A stretch of 64,000 nucleotides of DNA, from positions 32,910,853 through 32,974,852 of the forward strand of contig OX387183.1 of NCBI GenBank assembly GCA_947561395.2. Reading direction: 5' to 3'. Positions within the stretch are counted from its first letter, which is position 1. Each line of letters starts with the position of its first letter. The notes beneath the pieces were generated by a model that did no database searches, was not told where the DNA came from, and saw nothing but the letters and a program-made list of their open reading frames with translations. Shown in pieces: positions 23,580 to 35,364 of the stretch. Made by a program: the position numbers and the translations under genes. Source of the stretch: Buxus sempervirens (lineage: Eukaryota > Streptophyta > Magnoliopsida > Buxales > Buxaceae).

Positions 23580-24728
23580 TAAGTCATGTGCACTTGCACA
23601 CACAATAAAAGCAAGTCATAAGTGCCTGCAATTTGAATTTCAGTTACCTCACAACTCTGTGAGAATTTTGTAGACACAAGCAAGGCAGAAAGGACCAGAA
23701 GAATTCAAGAAGCACCTTGAAGACCAGAGCAGAACAAAGGCAAAACAGAGGAAAGCCGGTGCAGTAATACGATGGCAGGGGAATGGCGAAGACTTCCTTT
23801 GTCCCCCAACAGATTCTCTTCCCCAGCAGAGTTTCCGAGAAACCCAAAGCTGCATGTCAAGACCATGCCCTATCTGAAGAGGCTAGTTTTGCAAAAAGAG
23901 AGACAAATACAAGAAGGCTTCCACAAATCCCTAGTGGAACATTCCTTTTAGAAGGAGTCCCAATGCTTGCCTAAATGGTGATCTCCTCCTCAGCACAAGG
24001 AGGACCTTCTCCCAAAAAGATAAGAGCATAAATCAGACCCCCTTGTCCATGATCCCCAGCAGAAAAAGCCTCGTGGAGGGAAGTCTGGGCATGATCAGAC
24101 GATGGACCTGTCAAAAGAAAGAAACGGCCGAAGAAAGAGCAGAATGAAAAACGTTTTGGGCAAATTGGCCCCATTTGTAAATTTTTTATTTCCCACTTTT
24201 GTAAATAGAATAGGACATGTGTGTAAGCTCCCTTGAGGCACCGAGCAGCCCTGAGAGCACCTCCTCGCCAAGAGCATCTCCTCCTTCCTCCTTCCTTCCT
24301 ACCATTCCCTAACCAAACTCTTTTATAAAAATTAAAAAAAAAACTATCCTCGAAAGTCCTAAGTCTGAAAAAGGATAAAAGTAATCAGAACAGAAATCAC
24401 CCAAAAGCTTTAATGGAACAAACAAGAGAAAATAACATGGTTGAGTGTCTTGCATCAACGTCGAAACAGGTTGGCGAGCTCAAGTCCGACCCCGTCTTCT
24501 AAATTCAAGCTAAATGCCGAGGAGTTGATCCCGAAAACCTGAGACTGAAGGGTAAGCAAACTCCAAAGCTGGGAAGTGAAAAGCCATGACATTTGGCGCT
24601 TCCCTTTCATTGAAAACATCAAAAGGACTAAGCTCGTCAATCATGTCGACAGAAATGCATGGCACAAAAACAAGGTTCTTTTATTCTTTGCCGTTCATCC
24701 CAAGGTGACTCCGGCAAAGAGGGATTGC
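21954..24728 (+). other. Element D 3' internal region without pol
   Basis: A-rich, non-coding. It contains hairpins AAAGGATG/CATCCTTT (22394-22415) and a relative at 22532-22553, and a TA run (23546-23575). The last bases before the 3' LTR (GGCAAAGAGGGATTGC) are a weak polypurine tract. No RT, protease or integrase motif is seen in any frame. Confidence 0.7.
23546..23575. repeat. (TA)n microsatellite
   Basis: Uninterrupted AT dinucleotides in the 3' internal region of element D. Confidence 0.9.
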
Positions 24729-26507
24729 TGTAAGTACCTCATTTTTGCACCCCTCTTAAAAGGCAGAAAGAAAGAAAGACCCTAAAAGACAAGCTAAAAC
24801 CCTAGGGAGCAAAAGGTGACTTTTTGGCTAAGCCCAAATTGATTTCCATACCCTATCCCAATGAGTATAGAATCCCAACACGGTTCCAACGCAATTAAGT
24901 TTGCAGGAATTGGAGCCCGGATGGAAAAGATATGAGCAAAACAGTCTCAGGGGCAAATTAGTCAAAGTTTAAAACGTCTTAATTAAGTTAATCAAGATGA
25001 ATAAAAAATACATAAATTGGAGAAGCTTGATTCGCCCTAGTGGGCGGCTGAGTCACCTCAACCAAAAAAGGGGGAGATCGCATGTAGAGTGCGGTCGATT
25101 TTTCGGCCACCGTTTGCGTGAACCAATCAGGGCAAGCGGTGGACGAAAAGTAACCACACTGTAAGTGCAGTTCGCTTTTCGTCAGTCTGTGCCTGCGCCT
25201 ATTTGTCCTCTAGTTAATACTGAAAAGACATGGCCGAACAGCAAATACTGTGCGGTTTCGACCAAACCGCACTGCATGTGTGGTTTTGTCTCTGTGTTCT
25301 ATAAAAGGCAAATCCGAACAGTAGATAAGGGATGACCATTTTCCACTGATCTTTCTCAATCCCCCCTACTGCTTGAACCTCCGAACTCCCTTTTCTTCCA
25401 TTCTCAAGACTTTAAATCCACAAAAACTCTCCCTTACTCCATCCCTTCCTTCATCTCCACCCAAAGAAGGAACCAAGGACTTGCTGTTGGTGTTAAGAGG
25501 AGACTCTCCAGCCACTTCCATTGCTTCAAAGAGGTTCGAATACACCTCTCCAGGGTTTGTAAACCCTAAGGTAATGATCTCCATGGTGAATTGTTCAACA
25601 TAAATGGGAATGAGCATCTTTTGAATATGTCATAGTGTCTTCCATCTTCAGCATGTTTTTCCCTTTCTTTCCAGCATATTAATATCTCCTTTCTTCACTT
25701 TTCTTACTCACTTTGGAATGAGGAAATCCCATGGTAAGGGGAAGCATACAAATGGCTTCAAGGAAGGGAGAGGTCCCATTTATGCATGATTTAATTGCCT
25801 TTAGTGTACTATTTTGCTAAGTGATTTGCTCCATTCAAATGGGGGAGTATGTTCCCCATTTTTTGCTCATCCATTGTGTCACATCTTAACACCCCATCTT
25901 TCCCTCTCTAAATAATCTTGTTTAGATAATCTTGTGTTTATTTTGAGCATAAAGTCTATGATGGGGTTTGTTGTTTGTTAGGTTGATTTGCATATATGCA
26001 TTAGATATGCCCTCATGTCCATCCACTTTCTCATTAGAAGTATGCTAGGTCTTCTATTGTTAGTGTCACCAACCATCTCATTGCATAGGTGAATACACAA
26101 ATAGCCTCTTGAATGCATAAAGCTTGTAAGAAGGCATATATTTCCATCATGATTTAAGGTATGCAAGGTATCCTTGATTGGTAGAGTTTCATTTGTTTCA
26201 TATGTTTGCTAATATGTGGAGTATGAAGAACCGAAACAGGAACACTTAGGTCTCTGTCCCAAGTTGACTCTTAACCAGGAAGATCCGAAGGACCCATCAA
26301 CCGACAGGGCGGACCGGGGTGTCTTAGGACTTCCCCGAACCGTAACTGAGACCCTATTTAGAATCTCAAGCCGCAGACCAAATTAGACAAGCTTAGGCAC
26401 CCAAGTGTCCGCCTGCACCCATCAAACGGTGGTGACTCCAACCTTCTCGTTTTACCCTTTTAGGAGGCACGTGCGCCTCGCTAGTGCGGCGTTATGACAT
26501 GCACACA
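24729..26507 (+). mobile_element. Element D 3' LTR
   Basis: TGTAAGTACC...GCACACA, 1,779 bp, aligned end to end with 15357-17146. The word palindrome is at 25250-25272, TATAAAAGG about 28 bp further, and the donor GT at 25571-25572. Confidence 0.93.
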
Positions 26508-26512
26508 GCAGT

Positions 26513-27022
26513 ATTTGATTCAAAGGTTGAATCTGCGTACCTAAGGAAGGAGGACTTAGAGAAGAGATCATGAGGGAAGCCTATAAGTCAAGGTATACAG
26601 TCCATCCAAGAGGCAATAAAATGTATTAAGACATTCGTAGAGTTTATTGGTGGGAGAACATGAAGAATGATGTGGGCGAGTTTGTAGCTAGATGTGCAAT
26701 CTACCAACAAGTGAAAGCAAAACATCAGAAACTGGTAGGATTTCTCCAACCACTACCTATTAGAACTTGGAAGTGGGAGAATGTGTCTATGGATTTCATT
26801 ATGGGTTTGCCTATGACTCGTAATCGCCATGATTCCATTTGGGTAGTAGTAGATCGTTTGACAAAATCAGCGCATTTCATACCTATCAATTCCAAATTAG
26901 CATGAATGATCTAGCACAGTTATATGTTTCTAGGGTAGTTCGGTATCATGGATTGCCAGTTAACATTGTGTCAAATAGAGACTTAAGAATTACATCTGAG
27001 TTTTGGAATAGTTTGCACAAAG
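26513..27022 (+). pseudogene. Chromovirus M integrase core, broken
   Basis: Integrase of a Tekay/Del-type Ty3/gypsy element. After two stops (26513-26570) the H2C2-like part (WWENMKNDVGEFVARCAIYQQVKAKH; second Cys of the finger is Tyr) leads into the catalytic core: first Asp in MDFIMGLP; second expected in the SDRD motif, here VSNRD, so Asp has become Asn. A one-base frameshift lies near 26895. It stops at LHKA where LTR E is inserted and continues at 30237. Confidence 0.85.
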
Positions 27023-27657
27023 CCGTGTGTAAGCACCTCATTTTTGTGCTCCCAGAAGAGCCGGATTTGCAAACCCTAGCTAAAAATTCAAACCCTAAGG
27101 GGACAAAAAGTTGACTTTTGATCAAGTGATAATTGACCACCTTGCTTTATCTCAGTGGATAGAGAATCCCGACACAGCTCCAACACAACTGAGTTTGCTG
27201 GAATCGGAGTCCGGATGACGGATCTGCAGGCCGGTCAAACTTGAGGGGGAGCAGAAAGTTGACTTTCTGCTAAACTCTGAATCAGCTACTTAATCCTATC
27301 CCAATGGATAGAGGACTCCTATACGGTTCTAACGCAACTGAGTTTGCTCAAATCGGAGTCCAGATGAAGAAGATATGATCTGTTGAAGTTTCCGGGCAGC
27401 AATGTCTGAATCTGCACACGTGGAAAAGAAACTGCACACGTGGCGAGAAACACAGAAAAATATCTCCAGGGGCAATCCGTAAATATCTAAAATCCACAAA
27501 ATATCTCAGGGTTTAATCCAAAATTGCGCAGGGGCTATCTGCGAATATCTCAGTGTCAAATCAGGTCAAATAGGTCAAATCCAGGAAGCAATCTGTAAAT
27601 ATCAAAAATTTTGCCAGAATAACCGACATTAAATTCCGATTATGAACAAATTGTGTA

Positions 27658-28144
27658 TGACCGAAATTCAATTTCGGTTCATAAAGTAAAATAAAAAATC
27701 GCCCGACAGATTCTCTGATTCCGTACCTGACAAAAATTAATTGCTAATCAAGTGCAAATGTAACCGAAATTAAATTTCGGTTACACATTGTTTATAGTAT
27801 AACCGAAATTAAATTTTGGTTATACTATATTCTCTTCATAACCCGAATTAAATTCCGGTTATTCAATTTTGTCTATAAAAGCTGCTCAGCAGCTCATTTT
27901 CGGGGGTTGGATGTTTTTTGCTCTACCCTCTCTCCTCCCTCCGTCCGAAACCCTTTCCCCTTCCTTCCCAACTCCTCAAACCCTAACCTAACCCCTCTAG
28001 ATCCACTTCAATCCTCTTCTCCTTCTTTCCTAACACTTGGAGGAAGCTTGTGGAGACTTGGTGCTTGGAGGAGAGAAGCTCAACTTGCTGTGGAGGCTTC
28101 AAGTGAACTCCAACACCCTCCTAGGAGGGTTTTGACTTTAAGGT
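27658..28144 (+). promoter_or_regulatory. LTR E promoter: words, TATA, leader, donor
   Basis: At least four palindromes on the word CCGAAATT/AATTTCGG: 27658-27681; perfect 13-bp arms TGTAACCGAAATT and AATTTCGGTTACA (27759-27785); arms starting AGTATAACCGAAATT (27796-27826); and a degenerate copy near 27841. TATAAAAG lies at 27874. The leader is CT-rich and ends TTTAAG|GTATGG with GT at 28143-28144. Confidence 0.75.
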
Positions 28145-29031
28145 ATGGCTTCTCTATGATTTTTATTCAACATATGTGAGTATGAGTTTGTTTGGAGCAA
28201 GTTAGTCTTTAAGAATGCTATAATATCACGTTATGTTCACCATGTGAATGTTCTCTCGACGTTTTTTATCACCTTCCTATGCTCATTCGACGAAGGGTTG
28301 CCCTTCTATGGTAAGAGAAGAGGTCCCGGTAGTATCAAGAGAGGTGAGAAAGTCTTTTGGTTGGTTTAGAATGGCCCTACGGCCACTGTTGTGTTCATTC
28401 TCATTTCATTAAAGAGAGGAGTATCTTCCTCCTGTGTGTGCAAGTCTAATGTATCCCCCAAGTAACCCCCCTTCTATTCCCTTCTTTAGGTTCTAGATTG
28501 ATATTATCATGTTGGAAACCATGTGGGATGTGTACTGGAGTTTATTCCTCATTTTTGTTATGCATGGCCGAGTTGTTACTTTGTGTGTGCATGGATTTGT
28601 CACTACTTAAAGCATGTTTAGGTGTTCTTGGGTATGCCATTATAAAAAATCGGTTTTCTACACTTTTTTAAGCACAATAACATGCACTCCCTCATCTCGA
28701 TATGAAACCTACCTATTAAAGCATGTCTAATACTGTTTGGTTATTTGATTTTGTGTGTTATGGTTCTCTTTTTTGTGAGCATGAGATACTCAAAACAATG
28801 ATACTTGATCCCTGTTTAATTGCTGGCCACATGGCAAGAGAAAGAAGAGGAGGGGGAACCCCCACCCATTTCCTTTAGTGTTGGTCTTGAAACCCCAGAA
28901 AAAGAAGCCAAAGGGGCTCCATTCGAACCACTGTGGGCCCACACAGGGGCCCACATAGGCCTCGTACATGCCCACGAGCACCATGGATTGATTTTCTGTG
29001 GAAAAAGTGAAAAAGTGGTTTTTTGCAGCTT

Positions 29032-29165
29032 AACCGGAAACTCAAACCGATTAAGAGTGTTTTCTGGCTTAACCAAAACCTAATTTCGGTTAAGCTAGAA
29101 TTATAGTATAACCGAAATCGATTTTCGGTTATACTGTATTTGGTGTTTGACCGAAATCAATTTTT
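29032..29165. repeat. LTR E word cluster 2
   Basis: The same word returns 1.2 kb downstream of the first cluster. Best copy: 13-bp perfect arms AGTATAACCGAAA and TTTCGGTTATACT around TCGAT (29106-29136), with degenerate copies on both sides. It lies after the predicted donor. Confidence 0.75.
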
Positions 29166-30236
29166 AGTTACTTTGAAAATTTGATGAAAACTTGATTTCT
29201 AAATGTTGCTGATTGGCTATATTGCTTAAGCCGAACCGGGTGAACTGGCAGGGTTTCCAGGTCAACCGGAAACCCAAATTAGGACATGGGCTCTCAAGCC
29301 CAATTGGATTCCTCAGTGGGCCTTTCAACGGGGCCCACCCAGCCCAAACAACTCACTTTGGGTTAAACAAAGATAATTGAATTAATCGAATGGGCCAAAC
29401 CCTATGAGGCCCATCAAGAGCCCGACTTGGGTCATGCTTGTTAGGATAGATGGTTTGGCCGAGACCGAGGGTACGGTCCTATTGGGCCCACTAAGCCCAG
29501 TCAAACGAAGCAAGGGTAGGGTCAATGCCCTAACCCAGAAAGTCTTGGGCTTTCAAGCCCAAGCCTAGGCTACGGGCCCCAAGCCCATTCCTAGCCCAAA
29601 TTGGAAAGATTAATCAAGATAAACTCAAATAAATCATTTGGCTACCACTGCGAGCCTGCCCAATGGGCCCACACACAAATCCCGGCCCACTTTGGCATGA
29701 AAATCATTTAATTATCAACTTGAACTTTAAGTAAAATCAATTCATTGAACCAAAAGCCCAAAGGGCCTCTCAGGTTAGACTGAGGCCCACCAGAGGCATG
29801 TGGGCTGGACTCAACCCACCAAGGAACCCGCGGGCCTTCCAACGGGGCCCACCCAATCAAACTCAGATCACTTTAAACTAAAAATAAAAATCAAGTAAAG
29901 GGACCCACACCACTTTGGCGGTTCCGCAAGACTCAATAAGATTTGCATGTTGCAAAAGGAATCAGGTGAGATAACCCAAAGTTGACTCAGAACCAGGATG
30001 GGACCCATCATTCGACGGGGCGGACCGGGGTGTCTACGGACTTCCCCAGACCGTAAATGAAACCTTGCTTAGAATCCCTAGCCGCAGACCGCCTAATAGA
30101 TAAACCTAGGCACCCAGGTGTCTGTCTGCACCCCATCAGGCAATGGCGACTCCAAAATTACCTTTTTACCCATCCGGAGGAACACGCGATTTCGCGTGCG
30201 CCCCGCCGTGCGGAGTTTTCACGTGCGCACACCGTG

Positions 30237-31029
30237 GGAACAAAGCTGAATTTAGTACTACATTTCACCCTCAAACAGATGGCCAGACTAAAAGAGTTAA
30301 CCATGTGCTTGAAGATATGTTGAAGGCTTGTGTCTTGGACTTTGGAGCTATTTGGGAGTGCCATATTCCACTAGTTGAGTTCACATATGACAATAGTTTC
30401 CAAGCCAACATTGGGACGGCACCATTCGAAGCCCTTTATGGAAAGCCGTGTAGATCTTTAGTGTGTTGGGCTGATGTGAGTGATACTGTTGTATTGGGGC
30501 CAGACTATGTACAAGAAACTACAGACAATATCAAGATTATCAAAGATAGACTTAAAGCAGCCCAAGATAGTCAGAAAAGTTATGCTGACAGAAGAAGAAG
30601 GGAACTAGAGTTCTATGAAGGAGATTTTGTATTCCTGAAAGTGTCCCTTTTAAAAGAAGTATTCAGATTTGGGAAGAAATGGAAGCTAGCTTCGCGTTTC
30701 ATTGGACATTTTGAGATTCTTGAGAAGGTAGCATATCAGTTGAAGCTACCTGCTCAATTATCCTCAGTGCATGATGTATTCCATGTGTTTATGTTGAGAA
30801 GAATTTTCCTTGACCCATCTGAGATGGTGGATTGGCAGTCTGTACCTCTTAGAGCAGATGTTACCTATAAAGAAATGGTAGAGAGAATCATTGATCGTAA
30901 GGAGCATGTGATGTGGAAGAAGACTATTTCTTTGGTGAAAGTTCTATGGAAAAATCACAATGAAGGGAAGTAACCTGGGAATCGAAAGATGAAGTTAGAG
31001 AGAGATATTCATATCTGTTTTCGGAATAA
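30237..31029 (+). pseudogene. Chromovirus M integrase C-terminus and chromodomain-like end
   Basis: Resumes the integrase after LTR E: STTFHPQTDGQTKRVN, where the third catalytic residue (Glu in the usual GQTER) is Lys. It continues through the C-terminal domain (YADRRRRELEFYEGDFVFLKV) and the Tekay-type end with VTYKEMVERIIDRKEHV. A one-base deletion near 30965 brings a stop at 30971-30973; the shifted frame keeps family-like content to TAA at 31027-31029. Enzymatically dead: two catalytic residues are changed. Confidence 0.88.
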
Positions 31030-31092
31030 GTATGATTTACGATATTTTTTTTATATTATTGGTTTATTGTAATTTCAAAGATGAAATTCCAA

Positions 31093-31106
31093 TAAGGTGG
31101 GGAGAA
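31093..31106 (+). other. Polypurine tract of M
   Basis: AAGGTGGGGAGAA directly precedes the 3' LTR start TGTAAGG; this is the plus-strand primer position in LTR elements. Confidence 0.75.
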
Positions 31107-33788
31107 TGTAAGGATTTGGTGAAGCATAGTAATTTAAGGCTAGTAAGACTTTGACCAAGACTATGAGTCTTCAATTCTACCAATTCCTATTGGTTGTGTA
31201 CGGTTATATTGGTGCTTACACATACACCGTAGCATATTAAAATTATTGAGATTTGAAAAGGAATCAAAGGCTGAGATTTCTTCTCTTTTAATGAAGGATA
31301 TTAGGGTTGAATTGAGAGACTAGGAGTTCCAAAACCCTATTTTCATTTTTGGGAGAGTACGCCACTTTGGGGAAGAGTTTGGGAAGAAAGCGCAAAAAAC
31401 TTGTGGATTTTGCTACTTGTGATCAAGGATCTATTAAAGGTAAGTGGATTTAATTCATTCTTTATGCTTTTGATGTTTTATTCTTCTTATTCTCATCATT
31501 AGATTATTCAATGTATGAATCTAGAATTCGTGGAATGCTTTTAGATATGTTAGCATGAATATGTGAAAAGAGTTTTTTTTTTTTGGTGGGTTCAGTATGA
31601 TCTATCACTTTTTGCGAGTATGAAATTACGAGTAGGAATTACGCTGTAATGTTGGATGGAATCACGAGTGTTCATATTTCGTTAAAATTTGTTCATACTT
31701 ATTTAATAGAATCCATTTATTTAACAAAATCATGATTGAACAGTATAACCCGTGTAAGCAAATTTGTGGATAAGCATATGAGTGACTAAAAGTTAAATTT
31801 ATATGATGAAAGCGATGATATGCATTTATAATTGTGTCCATAACGTTCTTGGGGTTGAACTTTTTTTCAATTATTTTGTCTTTGGGATTGAACTTGTTTT
31901 CAATTATTTTAGTTCCTCAACATGTTTGTGAATTTTACAGAATGAATTTTTTATTAAATAATCCCCACATCATGATTACAACATTGAATAAGTTTTAAAC
32001 TTAATTTAAATTTTCTTTTTAAAGGTTTTGGAAGTGATATTCACATGGAAATGGATAGGTTATGTTTTGAACTTTTCTGAGATTTTTATTCCTGAAATCT
32101 GTTCATTGACGTGGGGGTTGCCTTGGATCATGATAGCAACAAGGGATCACATGGGGGTTACCTTCATGTTGTTTTAAAACTTAATGCCTTATGCATGTGT
32201 AAGTTAGTGCTATTATTTGTAAATTTAAATGGCTTCACATTATTGTTAGGTGTTGGATATTTGGTTCTATGCATTATCCATGGGATAAATGATGTTTTTG
32301 ATTGATGAAATTCACATGCTTTTCATATACATTGGTGTATGAGGCATGATGCTTTGAGATTGATACTATGCATCTAAGAAAGATTATATTATGGTACTCA
32401 AAATCGTTTTGCCTATGAACTATGAATTATGCCCACAGTTACATGTATATAAAAAGGCTGAACTTATTTAGAGATTTGATCTTCATTGATTATGCATTTA
32501 AGTTAGATATTATTTCTAAATTTATGATAAGAGATGATTGTATTGCTTGTAGTGAAGACTGCTAGTTCAGTACCCAGTAAGAGGAATTGCTAGGATGATG
32601 ATTGTACTGCTAGATCCATTCTAGTTAAATACCAAACTTGAAATAGCAATTGGGAGATTGTACTGCTAGTTAACACACTAGTTCAATAACCAGCATGCAT
32701 AAACGTTGGGAGATTTATGTGATTGTACTGCTAGTTGAGATACTAGTTCAGTACCCAGTTTGGGAAAACTTGTGGGATTATTTTTTATGTACTTCTAGTA
32801 TTTGACATGTACTAATTAAGTACCTACAAGTATTACCAATGTGAGGATTGTACTCCTAGGATACAACCTAGTTGAGTACCCAGTGAGGGACGCCTATTGG
32901 GATATAGATTGTAATGAGTACTCCTGGCTTATAATGCTGGTATGAGTATCCGATGTGACTAATTCCGGTCTACTGGGAGATGTGGCTATATAATACTCCT
33001 AGTGCAAATCACTAGTCAGAGTACCCAGAGTGACTAGATGGTCTACTGGGAGATTGAAATATGGTAGTCTAATTTTATTGTAGACTTAGTTTAATTTAAT
33101 CTTTTAAATTTCATTTCTGTTTAATTTCTTTTTTATCATCAGGTAAGTATCTCTTTGTCATGGTCAATTTCATTCATAGTATATCTTATCCTGTTAAATC
33201 CTTGTGATGTTAATTGTTATATTCAATGTTGATTTGATAAAAACATGATCCCTTACATCTAAGTTATATGTATATGGTATATATTGACTATAAATGAACC
33301 TAGGAAATACATGTATGAGCATGGTATATTATATACATATATATATATAGTATTGGTTGTATCTATATTAAGAAGTAGAAATTGTGCATGTAATCATATG
33401 GAGTACATTAATTCCACTTGCCGAGTTTATGTAAACTCACCCCTTACTATTTTACAGGAAATAGTCAGAATCGTGGAGACTAGAGGAATTGAGAATATAT
33501 AAGATATTAATGATGTTTAGTGGAACTTATGAACATGTTACTATTTAGGATTTGAACCTTTGGTGTTATCTTTGATTTCATGTAATAGTTAGGTGGTTTA
33601 ACCTTGGTTTAAATTTTATTATCTTTTTGAACGAAATTCTGGTGTAACTCTTAATAAAGAAGTTTATTGAATGAAATTCCATGTATCGAGACGCAATTAA
33701 TTCATGGGTTGTATTCCCTTAAGAGCAAGGTTACGTCCGGACCCACATGGGTATAGTTATACGCAATGTGTGGATTCAGACCATGACA
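31107..33788 (+). mobile_element. Chromovirus M 3' LTR
   Basis: Starts TGTAAGGATTTGG after the PPT and ends CAGACCATGACA; about 2.7 kb. The assigned end follows the usual Tekay LTR terminus; the partner LTR is off-window. A strong donor AAAG|GTAAGT has GT at 31440-31441. Near its start (31196-31236) TACGGT and ACCGTA occur as a loose inverted pair. Confidence 0.75.
32520..33050. repeat. LTR M tandem hairpin repeat (beta cluster)
   Basis: About seven units of 60-90 bp in which GTACTGCTAG or GTACTCCTAG is followed 15-25 nt later by CTAGTTCAGTACCCAG or a variant, so each unit can pair with itself. Units degrade toward 33050 (GAGTACTCCTGG ... GAGTATCC). Confidence 0.7.
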
Positions 33789-35364
33789 GAGAGGGTCAAC
33801 ATCATGGGTTTGGTAGATGAGAAGAAAAAAAAGCTTTTTTCTTCAAAGGACTCCTCAAACACAACTGTGTTGACGTGGCTTTTGGCCCTGATGTTTTGTG
33901 TCATTGTTGGGTACTGGATGCCCATTGACTATGCAAATCCCAAAAAGGGGGGGAAAAAGGAATGGATGGGAAACAAAGATGGTTTCAGCCATCATTGCTG
34001 TTTCATTTAGGTGCTTACACATGGACCATCCAATATTTGCAACTTTTCGCTTTTAAAAATGTAAAAAACAAATTTTTGAAAAGGGCCTAATCATGAGATG
34101 CTCTACGTGGCAACATCTAATTTAGGTTTCATGACTTGCAGCGGTAAATAGCCACAGATGATATCATCCGGACAAAGACAGAGACGAAAGGTTCTTGTAA
34201 GAGAGCAAAAAAACTTAAACCCGAGCATGTATCGTCTGCACCCAATTTCTCACACCCATTCATTGTGATAGGTGCATTCAATCATTTTAAGAGAGATGAT
34301 TTTTTTTAAGAGGGATGGACCAATCACAAACAATTGGTATACGGGTGCATAATAAATTAGATGCAGACAATTTGTCGCTTAAACCCCATAGATGAAAGAA
34401 GACAAGGATAGATTGCCGTCTCTGCCCTACACCCTTATATTAGAGGAAAAGAACAACCAAAATAAAGCTCAAAACCCCCAGATAAGCAACCACCTCTCTC
34501 CTTCGCCCGCCCAAAGACCTGACTTGTGCAATATATTTTTTTTTTATAAGAAGACTTGTGCAATATATGATGCGTGACTGGGGAAGAAAGATAAGTAATG
34601 ATATTGTACTCATACAATGCACGTGCCACCTACTATATTATTAATGAGAAGTCAAGACGGGCAAAAGTCGGCTGGTCAAACTGCTGTGTGGGGAACAAGC
34701 CTCCAACAGACGGTCATTCACCTTCTTTAACTTTGACTTACGAATGAAAATAGCTCATAAGCAACCACTCTTTCTTTCTTTTTTTTAATAAATTAACGAG
34801 GCTTAAAATTGAGAGGTTTGCTCACTTCAACCACTCTCATCATAACTAATAAACTGTCAAATGTAAAGGTGCCACTCAATGGTACCATGGTCCGAACCGA
34901 GGGATGGATGCCACAACGTAAAGGTACCACTCAAGCATTCTATCATCCAATGATCCTTTCATTCAAAACACGTCAACCTGCATGTATACATGAATTACAG
35001 ATACAGACTTGAACTGGAAGCTGACTTCCAAGCGGAATGGCTAGATCAGTGGGTCCTCGTTCTAGGGTTTTGTTGGTGTTGCATAATGGGATTCGACTAC
35101 CGGGAACTGAGGAGAAAATTGTTGTATAATTCATCGAAATAACCAGAGCAGCCGAGGAAGGTCTAGCGTTATTGGGAGGAAGAAGGCGAGTGAGTACTGG
35201 ATGAATCTCAGTCACAGTGTTGGGCAGAGCCCATTGTCAAAGGATCGTTTCGCTGGAATGCTTGCTTGAATCTAGCTACCCCCATTAGGTCGGGGAAAAA
35301 TTGTTAGTCACACTTCTCTTATTAGCCACACTTCGCCGTTAGGCGGTTTATTTGAAATAGTGTG
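33789..35364. other. Low-copy spacer, no gene seen
   Basis: Between the LTR of M and the TIR element. ORFs here are short and without recognisable content on either strand. A possible MITE lies at 34234-34368. Confidence 0.5.
34234..34368. mobile_element. Possible MITE
   Basis: Terminal inverted repeats GTCTGCACCCAATTT and AAATTAGATGCAGAC agree at 13 of 15 positions, with partly self-complementary interior (GAGAGATGAT...). No target duplication could be settled. Confidence 0.35.

Larger units (their letters stand above)
15352..26512 (+). mobile_element. Element D: two-LTR, gag-only Tat/Ogre-type retrotransposon
   Basis: Element 15357-26507 (11,151 bp) with exact target duplications GCAGT (15352-15356, 26508-26512). 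Order: 5' LTR, PBS, leader with hairpin array, gag, about 2.8 kb without recognisable coding, short purine tract, 3' LTR. No protease, RT, RNase H or integrase motif is visible in any frame, so it is non-autonomous and would need enzymes from relatives such as L. The LTRs differ at about 13 of the first 240 aligned bases and less elsewhere. It is inserted in the integrase region of M. Confidence 0.93.
27023..30236 (+). mobile_element. Solo LTR E, Tat/Ogre-type, in integrase of M
   Basis: Body 27028-30231 (3,204 bp), exact duplications CCGTG (27023-27027, 30232-30236); removing it restores the integrase reading. Starts TGTAAGCACCTCATTTTTG, ends GCGCACA. It has two conserved module copies (27155-27390), words, TATA, donor, a second word cluster, two GGGCCTTYCAACGGGGCCC motifs (about 29320 and 29833) and TGGCGACTCC at 30144-30153. 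No internal region. Confidence 0.93.

Noticed and set aside
33747..34010. 87-codon frame after the M LTR as a host gene
   Set aside because: It starts inside the LTR, has no recognisable domain and no splice or codon support.
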